A stretch of 64,000 nt of DNA from the NCBI GenBank assembly GCA_030340625.1, contig JAOPHQ010003984.1, positions 248,001-312,000 on the forward strand. The letters are read 5' to 3'. Both the position numbers and the translations under genes were made by a program. Below, piece by piece: positions 20,990 through 32,342 of the stretch. Under the pieces are notes generated by a model, which was given only the letters and a program-made list of their open reading frames with translations, made no database searches and had not been told where the DNA came from. The stretch's first letter is position 1. Each line of letters begins with the position of its first letter. Origin of the DNA: Merluccius polli (Eukaryota; Chordata; Actinopteri; Gadiformes; Merlucciidae).

Positions 20990-23296
20990 CTAACAGCACT
21001 TGACATAGCCTTTAATCTGACGCTCCATTCCAGGCCAAAAGCGCTGTCTTGCGAGGTGAATTGTTCTCGCCTGTCCCTGATGACCGGCCAAGTCATGCAC
21101 ACCACGCAAGGCCTTCTCCACCAGGCTCCGGGGCAAAACAAACTGGTGTCTCTTCTGCTTGCTCATGGAATCCTTAGCGACTCTGTAGAGCACTCCATCA
21201 ATGACTTTAAGTCTCTCCCACTGTCTGATAAGGACCATGGCACTTGAGTCCAGACCGTCCCTCTCCCGCCTTGAGGGCCTCCTCTGCCGATTCAGAAATG
21301 GCATAACCATAGAGATGCCAGGGTCAAGCGCTTGGTTTCGCTGGAGCTCTTCTAGGGAGAAAGCAGGCAGCAGGTCTTGCCCTGGTGGAAGGAAGTGCTG
21401 AACAGACTGAATCAACCCTGTCGCCCTGGACTCTGCAGCCGCATCCCAGTGGTTGTGAGAATCAAGGACAGCTTCCACAATGTTGTCACAGAGAGGTGGG
21501 GGACAACGGGACTGAGTCGCAGTACCTCGTTTCGTCCCAATCGCCTGATACTGGACTTTTAAACGAAAGACATTCTGAACTCCATCTTCTCCAACCCCAT
21601 CAGATTCGGCAAGCAGATCATTGTAGGACTCTGAGACAAGTCTACGCCCAGCAGTCTTCGCAAACGGGTCCCGGCTGAGAGCGTCAGCGACTATGTTCTT
21701 GGTTCCCGCAATGTGCTTTAGACTAAATGTGTAGGGAGCGAGCTTCGCAACCCATCGCTGTTCGCAGGCGTCGAGTTTTGGCTTAGACATTATATATGTG
21801 AGTGGATTGTTGTCCGTCCATACTGTGAAGGAATTGCCCTTCAGCCAATGGCTGAATTTGTCACAGACACTCCACTTCAATGCCAGAAACTCGAGCCGAT
21901 GAGCTGGGTAGTTCTTCTGGGAGCTGCTCAGGGTCTTACTCGCAAATGCTATGGGTCGTGCTTTACTTTCACCAGCAGGGACTTGTGACAACACTGCACC
22001 GAGCCCATTCAAGGAGGCATCAGTCGACAGGATCAGAGGACGTGAGAAGTCAGGATGTGCAAGGACCGCACAGTCCAGCAGACTTTCTTTAAGACCGGCA
22101 AAGGCAATGTCACACTCTGGAGTCCAGTCATCAGGCTTGAGTTTCCTGAATGTTCCTGCCTTCACATTCACTTTCTTCCTTCCTCTCCTCTTCTGCCCAG
22201 CAGTCAGAGCAAAGAGTGACTTGGCAATGGAAGAGCAGTTGGGGATGAAGTGCTGGTAGAAGAAAACCATGCCCAAAAAGGATTTGATCCTCCGCACTGA
22301 AGGTGTACATCCGTCATCCTCCATGAGATCAGACCTCGACATACTGGATATGACATCCACCTTCGCAGGATCCACAGCCACCCCGTTTCCATCTATGATG
22401 TGACCCAGAAACTTGACAGACGATCGCATCAGATGACACTTCTTAGGACTCAACTTCAGGTTGTTCTCTCGCAGGCGCTGGAATACAACCTCCAGTCTCC
22501 GTAGGGCCTCCTCTTCAGTCGATGCGAAGACGAGCAAATCGTCTAAATAACATAACAGGCTGCTGAAGTTCAAATCCCCAAATATACTCAGCATCATGCG
22601 CATAAATGAGGCTGGACTATTGCACAGTCCCTGCGGCATCCTATTATACTCATGCAGGCCTAGTGGTGTGGTGAAGGCAGTGTATTTTTTGTCCTCTTCA
22701 GCCATGGGAATGTTGTAGAAACCGGACGTTAAATCCATTGTGCTGAAGTAGGTGTTCCCTCCCAAGGCAGCCAAGCAGTCCGACTGGTGTGGAAGGGGAT
22801 GGGCGTCCTTGAGTGTTCTCGCATTCAACCACCGGAAATCGGTGCAGATCCTCAAGTTTCCATCCTTTTTCCATACCATCACTAGCGGTGAAGCATAATC
22901 ACTCACAGACTTCCGAATTATCCCTTGCTCCTCCATGTCTGTCAACACTTGACGTAGCTTCTGGTAGTGAGCAGGGGGTACTCTCCGGTAGGGGAGGCGG
23001 AATGGACGATAATCTGTTAGTCGAATGCGGTGGATAAAGCCCTTTGCCTCACCGCAGTCCATTTCGTGCTTGGAAAATACATCGTTGTCACATTCGAGCA
23101 GCTGGACTAACTTCTCAGTTCCTGTGGGGCTAGTCTGACAAGGCTGTATGTCAAGGTTGTCAAGGCCAACATCTCGCAATCTCTGTTCGAGACCTGAAGC
23201 ACTGAATGATGTATGACGCGTGCCTGGAACAGCTGTGTCAATCTGGCTATAGCCTTGTAGGAGCTCAAAATCTTCCACAGCTAGACAAGGGGACAC
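20990..23296 (-). pseudogene. Gypsy reverse transcriptase-RNase H and integrase zinc finger
   Basis: 768 residues open. RT motifs in order: YRPFRLPYRRVPP, SPLVMVWKKDG, LRICTDFRWLN, STMDLTSGFYNIP, MPQGLCNSPASF and the catalytic YLDD (22538-22549). RNase H follows with STDASLNGLGAVL, LEFLALKWSV and WTDNNPLTYI. The frame ends in an integrase HHCC module (HDLAGHQGQARTIHLARQRFW ... KCC). The stop TAG at 20990-20992 falls right after KCC; the integrase core continues in the same frame. Upstream, a frameshift near 23285 separates it from the 23281-23571 segment. The protein copies the element RNA into DNA. Confidence 0.93.
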
Positions 23297-23571
23297 ATCT
23301 GCCAGCTTCTCTTCAGCGTAACTGGTCTATCAGACAGATTGGTGACCTTCATGGGGACCCACCTATCACCCCACAGAGGTGTCATGACACGGCCAACCAT
23401 GATGTTACGTGGCATGGACTTGGATGAGGTTGGTTCAACCAGCACAGTGCTTCCCGGCTTCCCGTGTGTGGCTAGCATGGCGCCTGTGACTGGCACGGCC
23501 GCTGCCTCGGCGTCTTGTCTCTTCACGCTAATTTTTGTCCTGACATTTTCACAAGTCCTATCAACCTGCAC
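23281..23571 (-). pseudogene. Gypsy pol linker between protease and RT
   Basis: An open segment that continues the Gypsy polyprotein between the protease and RT, containing GSTVLVEPT and WVPMKVTNLSDRPVTLKR, wording typical of the region preceding RT in this group. Its right limit is the L2 insertion and its left limit is a frame break near 23285. It overlaps the start of the RT frame by 16 bases. Confidence 0.75.
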
Positions 23572-23579
23572 GTCCAGCC

Positions 23580-26500
23580 TGTGCTATGATCGGACCACGC
23601 TGCTACAAATCAGGAACTCTATGGAAGAGTTCAGCACAAACTGGGGTTATAACTTCTTACCTCCCCCGTCTGTCTACGCTGACCTGTCACTCGGAGGGCT
23701 GTTGCTACCTCCACTCCGGAGAAGGCTGCGGAAACGCGGATCCAGGGCCGGCGTGCAGGTGTGGCTGAGGCGGAGCAGGCGGCTCTTTCCTGTGCACGGC
23801 CGGGTGGAATCCACGAGCTACCTGCGTCCCATCTCCTTGCGAGCGCCCGAGGAGGACAACGACCCTCAGCCCCTACCCCGGTATTCCCAGGTCTACCGCA
23901 GCCTCTGCTCATGGCGTGCCATCGCTCCGCGAGTCAGCTGTCTGTCAACAATCAGACCGCAATCAGCCGGTGGTGACGTCACGGTGCTTTCACGGTCCAA
24001 GATGGCCCTGCTTAATGCACGCTCCATTGCAAACAAATCCTTCGTCCTGCATGACTTTCTCATCCAGAAAGATCTTGATTTCCTCTTACTGTCTGAAACC
24101 TGGCAGCGGCACGGGGAATTTGTCCATCTAAAGGAGCTGTGTCCCGCGGAATATTCTTTTGTTGCTACACCCCGCCTCACAGGACGGGGCGGGGGCCTCG
24201 CTGTTGTCTTCCGTGAATGCCTCAAAATTAGGTTGGTGAACTCCGACTGTTTCCCCTCGTTTGAGCTTCAAGTGACTAAGATAAACGAAAAAAACCCTTT
24301 TTACTGCTTTTTAATCTATCGCCCTCCTGGCCCAGTTACTGGGTTTTTATCTGACTTCACTGAACTTTTAACTTCTATTATTAAATTGGAGAAGGTTTTA
24401 ATTATTGGTGATTTTAATATTCACATTGATGATCTGTCATCCTCTACTGCTGCTGAGTTTTTAAATATCACTGAGTCTTTCAACCTCGTGCAACATGTCT
24501 CTGGTCCCACACACAGCAAGGGACACACACTGGACCTTATTTTTTCACATGGATTGACCATTGAAAATCTACATGTAGAGGATCTTCTTGTCAGTGACCA
24601 CAGCTGTGTCTCCTTTGATATGGAATATGTTGAGAAGCATATTTCAAGTAGGGTTCAAGGAAAGAAACGTTTTATAAATCAGTCTGTTGTGGAGAGTTTT
24701 ATTTCCTTGTTTGATGCTGAGTCTGCCTCAAACGTTGATGATGATGGTGATGATGGTGATGATGATGATGATGATGATGATGATGTTGATGTAAATTCAC
24801 TAGTACAGTGTTTTAATCTTCGATGCAAGTCTATTATTGATAAAGTAGCTCCAATCAAATCAAGATCTACCTCCCTAAGGAAGCCCTGCCCCTGGATAAA
24901 TGAAGAGATTTTAAATCATAGGAAAAGCTGCCGCAAGGTAGAGCGGCTGTGGAAAGCATCGAAGCTTGAGGTTCACAGGCTACACCTCAAGGATCTGAGA
25001 TTAGCATTAAACAATGCACTAAAGACAGCAAGAACTGCTTATTTCGCTCAACTTATCTCTATTAATAAGAGAAATCCCAAGTTTCTGTTTGAGACCATTA
25101 GCTCTATTACATCCCCTACTGTCCCCATTGCCCCGGTCTCCTCTATGACGGATTGTAATGCTTTTGCCAGTTTTATGGTAAACAAAATCAATGACATCAG
25201 GGCCAATTTTTCTTTTACTGTTCCAAATCCTTGCACTATTCAGCCTCCCCGGTGTAACTGGTCCCTGTTTTCTTTGGTCTCACTGCCAGACATCAGTGCG
25301 ATCCTTGCCACCATGGCTCCGTCCTCTAGCCCTCTGGACATACTCCCGACATCACTGTTCCTTAAAACTTTTGGCTCCACTGGCCCCTGCATTGTAGAGA
25401 TTATAAATCAATCTCTCCAAACTGGTGTTGTTCCAGATTCCTTTAAACAAGCAGCAGTGGAACCTAAATTAAAGAAACCAAACCTGGATCCTACTGATTA
25501 AAAAAATTATAGGCCCATTTCAAAGCTCCCTTTTCTGGCCAAAATTATGGAAAAGGTAGTAGCTAAACAATTAATTGCCTTCATTGATGCAAACTCTATC
25601 TTTGACACCTTCCAATCAGGTTTCAGGAAAAAACACTCCACCGAGACAGCCTTAATCAGAGTTTCAAGTGATGTCCTGATGGCAGCAGACTCTGATCAAT
25701 ATACAGTCCTGGTATTGTTAGATCTTACCGCTGCATTTGACACGGTGGACCATAAAGTCTTATTAAACAGACTCAGAGACACTTTTGGGATCACAGGTAC
25801 TGTTTTAAATTGGTTCAGGTCTTATCTGACTGACAGGAGTTTTTTGGTCCATGTCAACCAGTTATCATCTGACCTGACAGGGCTAGCCTGTGGGGTCCCA
25901 CAGGGATCAGTACTTGGCCCTTTTCTTTTCTTGCTTTATATGACCCCTCTTGGACAGATTATCAGTGAGTTCAGTGATGTCTCTTATCATCTATATGCTG
26001 ATGATGTGCAGCTCTACTGCTCTTTTAAGCAGAATGAGCTACACAAACTAGACAATTTAACTGCCTGTTTGACGGCCATCAAAAAATGGCTAAATGACAA
26101 CCTTCTTCAACTTAATTCTGCCAAAACTGAAACACTGATTATTGCCCCAGATAGTGCCATTTCCCCCTATAAAGCAGCATCTAGGTCAGTTAGGTCTTTC
26201 TGTCCAACCAAGTATACGCAACCTAGGCGTTGTTTTTGACAAGGACATGTCCCTGGACCACCACTGTAAACAGCTGGTGAAAAATTGTTTTTATCACCTG
26301 CGTAATATAGCAAAACTGAGGTCCATGATTTCAAGACCTGAAATGGAGATGATAATTCATGCTTTTATTTCATCTCGCATTGACTATTGTAATGCTCTTT
26401 TTATGTGTTTTAATAAAAAGGCTGTAAATCGCCTTCAAACCGTGCAGAACGCAGCTGCAAGGCTCATAACTGGATCTAAGAAAAGGGATCATATCACCCC

Positions 26501-26985
26501 AATTTTATATTCCTTACATTGGTTACCAGTAAATTTTCGGATTCATTTTAAGATTTTAGTACTTGTTTTTAGAGCCCTCCATGAACAAGCTCCCTCGTAC
26601 ATCACTGAGCTGCTGAGACCCTATTCCCCAATACGTTCCCTAAGGTCATCAGACCAGAAACCCTTGATGGTCCCTCGCACCCGTTTTAAAACACGAGGTG
26701 ACTGCTCTTTCCAGGCCTGTGCCCCTCGCCTTTGGAATGCTCTACCATTGACCTTGCGCAGTATAGAGTCCACTGAAGGTTTTAAGAAAGAACTTAAAAC
26801 CTATCTTTTTAGACAGGCTTTCAACTGATGTCGACGTTGTGGGGCCTCTGTAAAGTTTTCCTGAATTTGTGCTGTTATGTATTTTTTATACTGTATTTTA
26901 TTGCATTCTATCCTTGCTGTAAAGCACTTTGTGATTTTATCTATGAAAAGTGCTATATAAATTAAACTTACTTACTTACTTACTT
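23580..26985 (+). mobile_element. L2-clade LINE nested in Gypsy pol
   Basis: Plus-oriented, opposite to the Gypsy, and splitting its pol between protease and RT. It has a single long ORF2-type region and ends with AAAGTGCTATATAAATTAAA and an (ACTT)n tail at about 26965-26985. No ORF1 is seen, so it is 5'-truncated or from a family whose ORF1 lies upstream. The left boundary (about 23575-23585) is set by where the Gypsy protein frame stops. I could not resolve a target duplication. Confidence 0.85.
23585..26828 (+). pseudogene. L2 LINE ORF2, two breaks
   Basis: Endonuclease (MALLNARSIANKS, SETWQRHGEF, GRGGGLAVVF, IGDFNIHID, SDHSCVSFD), a linker, RT (YRPISKLPF, FQSGFRKKHSTE, DLTAAFDTVDH, GVPQGSVLGP, YADD at 25994-26005) and the L2 C-terminus (AARLITGSKKRDHI, LHWLPVNF). 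A TAA at 25499-25501 sits in frame just before KNYRPIS, and a frameshift near 26190-26215 precedes RNLGVVFDKD. An in-frame GAT microsatellite (about 24736-24795) gives an Asp run in the linker. The upstream open frame as far as 23339 is antisense Gypsy sequence and not part of this protein. It is a different L2 family from the copy at 12496-17390. Confidence 0.88.
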
Positions 26986-27841
26986 ACATGGGTGCATTGT
27001 TAGGCAGCTTACCCCAGACAAGGTGCTCTTGCATCGCTAGAAGAGTAACTGACTGTTTGAGCTTGACTGTGCCAATCTTGTCCGGTAGCTCCTCACCCCT
27101 CCAACGAGACGTGTTCGCCATGAGGTCCAAGAATTGTTCACACTCAGGGGATGAGGAAAGACTGCAAACAGAGATAAGCCGCCAGTAATCATCACTGTTC
27201 TTCAACTGGCGCATGAGAAACTTGATCACATTCGTGCCGATGATGAAATCATCTCGCTGGCCTGGCACCACCAGAACTGGAATGATACAGCTCAACCCAT
27301 ACACCTTCAGTTCAACCTCATACATACACTTCGGTTTAGTGAGCTTCCCTCCACAGCCCACTAAAACCACTTCCTGTGTCATCGGTCTTGGTCCTGACAG
27401 CACTTTCTCACTCAGCATCCTCTCCTCTGCTTCTCCACTAAAAGTACAGGCCATGGAACCTGAATCAAGCATTCCTTGCATCTGGAACATATTATTCACA
27501 TTGACTGGAGCGTAGAATAGCCCATCATATGGCTCAACTCTGTGTGTGTTCTGTGCTTTTATCTTCACACCAGCCGGTGCTGCACTGCACACTTTCACAT
27601 AACACTGTTCAAATTCACTTCCACTTCTGAGGGTTTGATTGTCCTCACCCACACGTCCCCTCTCCCAATGCGGGCCAGTCAGTTTAAATGCTGCTGCTCT
27701 TGAGGTGGATGTGTGGCCTGGTCCTCCCGTCCGGGAGTGTAACTTGGGCATTCTCTCTTGATATGGCCCGGCTTGAAGCAAGACAAACACAGGCGATCTC
27801 GTCGGCAGTGCATTAGGGTAGTGTGTTCTGCAGACTTGCAT
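26984..27841 (-). pseudogene. Gypsy protease region, cut by L2
   Basis: A retropepsin-like domain with the active-site triad in MLDSGSMACTF (LDSGS where LDTGA/S is common), a flap-like glycine segment VVLVGCGGK, and the hydrophobic-Gly motif IIGTNVIKFL. The frame overlaps gag over 27679-27841 in a different phase, as expected if pol is reached by ribosomal frameshifting. It ends at the L2 insertion; the remainder continues at 23571. The protease matures the gag-pol polyprotein. Confidence 0.85.
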
Positions 27842-29197
27842 ACCTTGCAGTACCTTCTCTGTGACTGGTCAGACGGGTGCTGTCTATACATTGGCCTGTT
27901 ATTCTGAGCCATCACCTGGCTGTTCTGAGAGAGTGTGCGGTCAAGCAGGCCAATCAGAGTCTTTAGGCAGTTTTCATCAAACTGAGTAATAGACGTAGCA
28001 CTCACTTCGGCCTGCACAGGGAGTACCTCCGGATGGCTGGCCAACGACACCTCCTCAGACACAGGTGTTTGAGTATGAATTGCCACATGTCTTGCTGGGA
28101 CAGGACGGTTTGGTCTGGTATTCAGCTGTTCTCTCATGTCGATCTGATAACGGTCAACGTGCTCCTGTATTTCACCAGCTGTCCATTTCTCTGGTGCTTT
28201 GAACCGTAGCACTGCAGCAAGGGAGGGATCGGGACAGTACTTGACAAACATCATGGTTACCTCTCGACTGAGATCATCAATATGCCGCCCCTGTCTGCCC
28301 AAACCCTCCTCAGCTGCATCAACAGCCTTGTTAAGGCGGATCCAGTACTCGACTGGGTTCTCTCCTGCTACAGGCACAGTGCTATAGAAGTCTGCAAGAG
28401 GCATACTGGAACACGCCAAACCACTGAAATGCTGTTTCAGTATGTTAATAATTACTTTTGGGTTCTCATGAGGCTTCAGTGAAGGGTTGCTACGGAGTGT
28501 TATCTTCACAATGTCTCTGGCTTTCCCCATTAATCTAGACAACATCTCCTGATGCTGCTCTCCCAACTCCACGTGTCTTCTTCTCAAGTAGGTGACCATG
28601 AGCTCTTCCCACTCATGTACCGAGAGCTTGTCGGACCCATCCCCTCTGTACACAGGAGGCTCTCTCACATCAGACTGCATGACTAACTTCACACCAGTCA
28701 GGTTAACTGACTGCACCTGAGTTCTCAACTCGTGCTTGAGCACCTTCATTCGCCTGACTCACTCCCTTCAACTGAGCTGATATAGACTGTCCTACTTGCT
28801 GGGCGATATGCGTGATGAGATCACTCAAAGCTGGGTCACTTCTGTCTGGGATGGCCGAAAGTGAAAAAGTAGGTCTATGAGTGAGTGGTGTGCGACTAGG
28901 TAGATGGGTGGAGGTGAAAACTGAGGAAGCCACATCTGGGACATCAACTCGACGGGTGGAGCTGAACGCTGCTGACCTCACGTCACCTGGACTTGCAACT
29001 GGAGAGTTAAACAGCCGCACACCCCTCCCAAAACCAGCAACTGGAGAGTTAAACAACTGTGCCCCCCTCCCAAAAGAGTTCAATAGCTGTGTCCCCCTCC
29101 CCAAATCAGCAACTGGAGAGGTGGACATATATGCCCCCCTCCCAGAAACAGGATCAACAGTACGAACAGCAGCCCCATTTACAACATTGGAATCCAT
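27679..29197 (-). pseudogene. Gypsy gag, one frameshift
   Basis: From ATG at 29197 the N-terminal part (to about 28750) has repeated GRGxQLFNSPVA-like units and then a Ser/Arg-rich stretch. A one-base shift near 28748 passes to the frame 28749-27679. That frame holds the capsid-like region (VHEWEELMVTYLRRRHVELG, NPVEYWIRLNKAVDAAEEGL) and a single zinc knuckle CLSCFKPGHIKREC (CX2CX4HX4C), preceded by an extra CxxC-type pair (CKVCKSAEH). Gag forms the particle and binds RNA. Full length would be about 500 residues, usual for the superfamily. Confidence 0.88.
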
Positions 29198-29475
29198 TTT
29201 TCTTAAATAGCTTGGTCAATGTCAACAAAACCAATGAAAATACTGACTCAAAATAAACCACGGAAAGTACTTTGTATTCCTTTCCTTCATTTGACACTGT
29301 ACATTTCTTTTCTTTGTAAGAAAATGAATTTTTTTTTACCAAATCCCCCAAATGTCCTTAAACTGTGACAAAGTCACTCCAATGTAACCCTCTTAAGGAA
29401 ACCTTTTTTTCGTTTGTCGTTGTTCTGACATCCAACAACCTCCGGTGACCAAACTGGTGTTGATCCACGACGTCG

Positions 29476-29493
29476 ATCCGGGTCACGGCACCA
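29476..29493 (-). promoter_or_regulatory. Primer-binding site, tRNA-His-like
   Basis: On the minus strand TGGTGCCGTGACCCGGAT begins one base after the 5' LTR. By memory of the vertebrate tRNA-His 3' end, it matches with one mismatch, making tRNA-His the likely minus-strand primer. Confidence 0.75.
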
Positions 29494-30320
29494 ATATAGC
29501 CGGACTGGCTCTGCGTTGTGTGTTGTGGGGTGGAGTAGGACACAGGGACTCGGTGTTTCACTTTAGCCGAACTGTGGCGATAGTGGCGTATTTATTTCTG
29601 CATGAAATAAATGCACAAATAATGCAACAGCATTAATACACAGGACACTGCAGCATGTCAGTCTCCTCACAGCATCAAAACAACAAGTCAGCCTGGCCAG
29701 AAATGCCTTACAATACATATATTCAAATATATGAAGTCACAATAGTTCAAAATACAGTCACACAAATTCAAATCCACCTGAAATCTATACACCACCGGCT
29801 AATTTATATTTTATATTAAAATAAAATACAACATGGGAGCAACATCAAAATACCTGCATGAAATAAATGCACAAATAATGCAACAGCATTAATACACAGG
29901 ACACTGCAGCATGTCAGTCTGAAATAGAGGGAAACCAACAATGAACAGGCTGCAGTCACTGTGTGTGTGTGTCCTCACAAGTGCTGCTAAACAGTGCGCT
30001 AGGCAAATAGTTCGCTAAAACACTCAAAACTCTTGCAAAGCAAATGCAGAATCACGTTATAACCTTATTTCACCGTTTACACTGGTTATTTTCTCTTAAA
30101 CAACTTTAGAACAGAAAGCTGCACGGAGCAGAGGAAAACACTCACCTCCTCACAGCATCAAAACAACAAGTGAGGAATGGTGAGCGCAACGCAGGTAGAT
30201 GACGTCACAACCGAGACTTCAAAATAAAATAACAAAAGCTCCCAAACAAACTATTTACGGAAAAGATCACAAAATAAAAGTAATATATAAAACGTGAGGG
30301 AATCTTGGTGGAATGCATAC

Positions 30321-31116
30321 TGTAGGGGTTCCGAGCCGACCACAAGAGATCGTTGTGCGGGAAGCGGTTTTTATTCTCTTCCACAAGTCCCAACATAACA
30401 TAACCCCTCTTGGGGTATAAAACACAAAATGAAAAAGGCCGATCCGGGTCAGGACTGCTCGTCCTCCGCTCCTCAACCGTGCAAACACAATGTTCATGCA
30501 ACTCCCGCTCCCGCTTAGGACTACTCGTCCTCCGCTCCTCGATGAATCGTTCGAGGACCACCTGGTCCACCACTTCCTCCGCCGTGTTCTGGTCTGGGAC
30601 CAGCCATCTCCTGGCCTGGTCCCGTATTTGTTGGGCATAGACGAAGGGCCGGTCCCCCTCGCCGAATGCCAGCGCCCGGAACCGCCGCCGGTGTTCCTCC
30701 GGGTACAGGCCCAGGCGGTCCCGGATGGCTTTTGTGATGGCCTCATAGTCCCGCTGGGCCCCACCTGGCAGACTGTGGGCGGCCCGCTGCGCCTCTCCGG
30801 TCAGGAGAGGTAGGAGACGGTGTGCCCACTCCTGGTGAGGCCACCCCGAGACCTCGGCCACCCTCTGGAAGGTCTCCAGAAAGGCCTCGGCGTCGTCTGC
30901 CTCCCCCATCTTCGGGATGTGGATCTGGGGGTTGGCCGGTCGGGGTCCCTCGCCGCCTCCCCCGGGTTTGATGAGCTCCCGGAGCATGGTCCGGTCCTCG
31001 GCCAGAGACTGGGCCAGCTCCGAGAGCACCTCGTTCTGGGCGAGGTGCAGCTGGCTCTGCCTCTCCGACATCTGGGCCAGGTGTCCCAGTATATTCCCCA
31101 ACGGGGATTGGTCCAT
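30321..31116 (-). pseudogene. Truncated Gypsy gag of the relic
   Basis: From ATG at 31116, about 190 residues of capsid-like gag: an N-terminal helical segment (QSQLHLAQNEVLSELAQSL), a Gly linker, then a SCAN-like fold (EAFLETFQRVAEVSGWPHQE, LLTGEAQRAAHSLP, YEAITKAIRDRLGLYPEEH, RRRFRALAFGEGDRPFVYAQ). Past about 30545 the frame runs into LTR-derived sequence, and EERRTSSP occurs twice (about 30453-30480 and 30519-30545), marking the deletion junction. The zinc knuckle is lost. Confidence 0.8.
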
Positions 31117-31295
31117 GGTCGCCTGCTCGACCCACGTTGGGCGTCACTGTAGGTATGTGGAGGGTTTATGTGGAGTGTGTGTTGTTGATGGCTGGTTTAC
31201 AGCCTCACCTAGCCAGAGTCCAATCAGTGTGACTCAGGCCAGGTGAGGCTGTAAACCAGCCATCAACAACACACACTCCACATAAACCCTCCACA
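30321..31295 (-). mobile_element. Deleted Gypsy relic in the 5' LTR
   Basis: Flanked by a 5-bp duplication CATAC (30316-30320 and 31296-31300) and bounded by TGTGGAGGG ... CCCCTACA on the minus strand. A short 5' LTR (31148-31295) is followed by a Lys-type primer site (31129-31146), a gag start at 31116, and then directly the R-U5-like end of a 3' LTR (AATAAA signal near 30374-30380). The two LTRs differ in content: the 5' copy keeps the palindromic block, the 3' copy only the polyadenylation part. The pol is missing. Related to 5811-7565 and 8269-8586 through the palindromic LTR block. Confidence 0.85.
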
Positions 31296-31327
31296 CATAC
31301 ATATATCTTATATACCTGCTACATTAG

Positions 31328-32342
31328 CAGAGTGAGCAGAGGGGCAGGAATGGTTGGGAGTTGAAGAGCTGATGCAGGCGGTTCCTGTTCTGGAGGCTGA
31401 TGGAGTGGAACCTCAGTGGAACACTCTCAATGAAGGATTAGTAAAATGTTGTGAGGATGTCCTTGCTGAACCCAAAGGAGTTGAGCTCCCAGAGGAGATA
31501 TTGCCACTGTTGGTATTTCCCGAGGATCTCCTCGGTGTTGGATAATAAATAAAATAATGCAACATTTAATTAATGCATATTTCTGTTAGGCCTTTTTTTT
31601 GCTGTGCCAGGCACGAATCAAAGGGGTCATTGTCCTATTGAAAATAATCAAATTCAAAGAATGCCTAAATAGAGGAATACATGCAACCTATCCATATCGA
31701 CGCTGCCTTCTAGTTAATTACCTCCCCTAGACTTTCAGACACATAAATCATGTGTCATCCAACAAGGATAATGTGAGTCTTCCTGTTTTGGGGGGCTTTT
31801 GGTGCTGTGTGGTGCCAGTAACCTTGTTCAGATGTCTCTGAACAAAACCCTGTCCCTGTCCCTTTTTTTTTCCAAATGATAAATCCATCCATCCACAAGA
31901 TACTTGCACAATAATGATTGGCCTCTGGGGGTCTAAACATCCTGGATGTGTGCTGATCTCCGTTGATTTATCATTCATAGGCCTGAATGTGTTTCTTCTA
32001 AATTGTAATGGATGGAAATAACTACCCTCCTCCCTTTCATTCTCTACATGCTCCCCCTATAGATCTCATCATATGCCAACACGGACTACAATTTCACACT
32101 CAGCTCTACATCTTCACCAAAACCATCTGTTCTGCTCCCCTCACAAGCTGCCTCACTGATATAAAAACCTGGATGAACAGCAGCTTCCTCAAGCTTGTAA
32201 TATATGGGAATGTCCCATTAGGAGCTCGACCTGATGTCAGGTCTGGGCGTCTTGTGACAGTGATCTGGGGGACCTATACATCCATGGTTATAACTCACGT
32301 TTTAGAATAAGAGTAACGTGTATCCTTGTTGGAATCACAATA
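31328..32342. other. Spacer with a small L2 fragment
   Basis: Mostly unremarkable sequence. An L2-type RT relic lies at about 32070-32195 on the plus strand: HTQLYIFTK then CLTDIKTWMNSSFLKL, the segment normally directly after the YADD box. No other element is clear. Confidence 0.55.

Larger units (their letters stand above)
18341..31323 (-). mobile_element. Ty3/Gypsy LTR retrotransposon with two nested insertions
   Basis: The element is minus-oriented: 5' LTR at right (29495-30320 plus 31301-31323), then gag, protease, RT-RNase H, integrase and the 3' LTR at left (18341-19187). RT before integrase defines Gypsy order. TTAG flanks both ends (18337-18340 and 31324-31327). LTRs run TGTAGCAGG ... 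GGCTATA on the coding strand. By eye the LTRs differ at about eight substitutions and one 2-bp indel over ~847 bp, so the insertion is young. Nested within are an L2 (about 23580-26985) and a Gypsy relic (30321-31295). Without them the element would be about 8.6 kb. Several coding breaks make it inactive. Confidence 0.93.
29495..31323 (-). repeat. 5' LTR of Gypsy, interrupted
   Basis: The LTR is 29495-30320 plus 31301-31323, separated by a separate 975-bp element with its own 5-bp duplication. Continuity with the intact LTR at 18341-19187 (ATGC ATAC | ATATATCTTATATACC) proves the interruption. Confidence 0.92.

Noticed and set aside
23339..23580. N-terminal extension of the L2 ORF2 frame up to an ATG at 23339
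   Set aside because: This part is antisense to Gypsy pol (23281-23571); the LINE starts only after the Gypsy frame ends.
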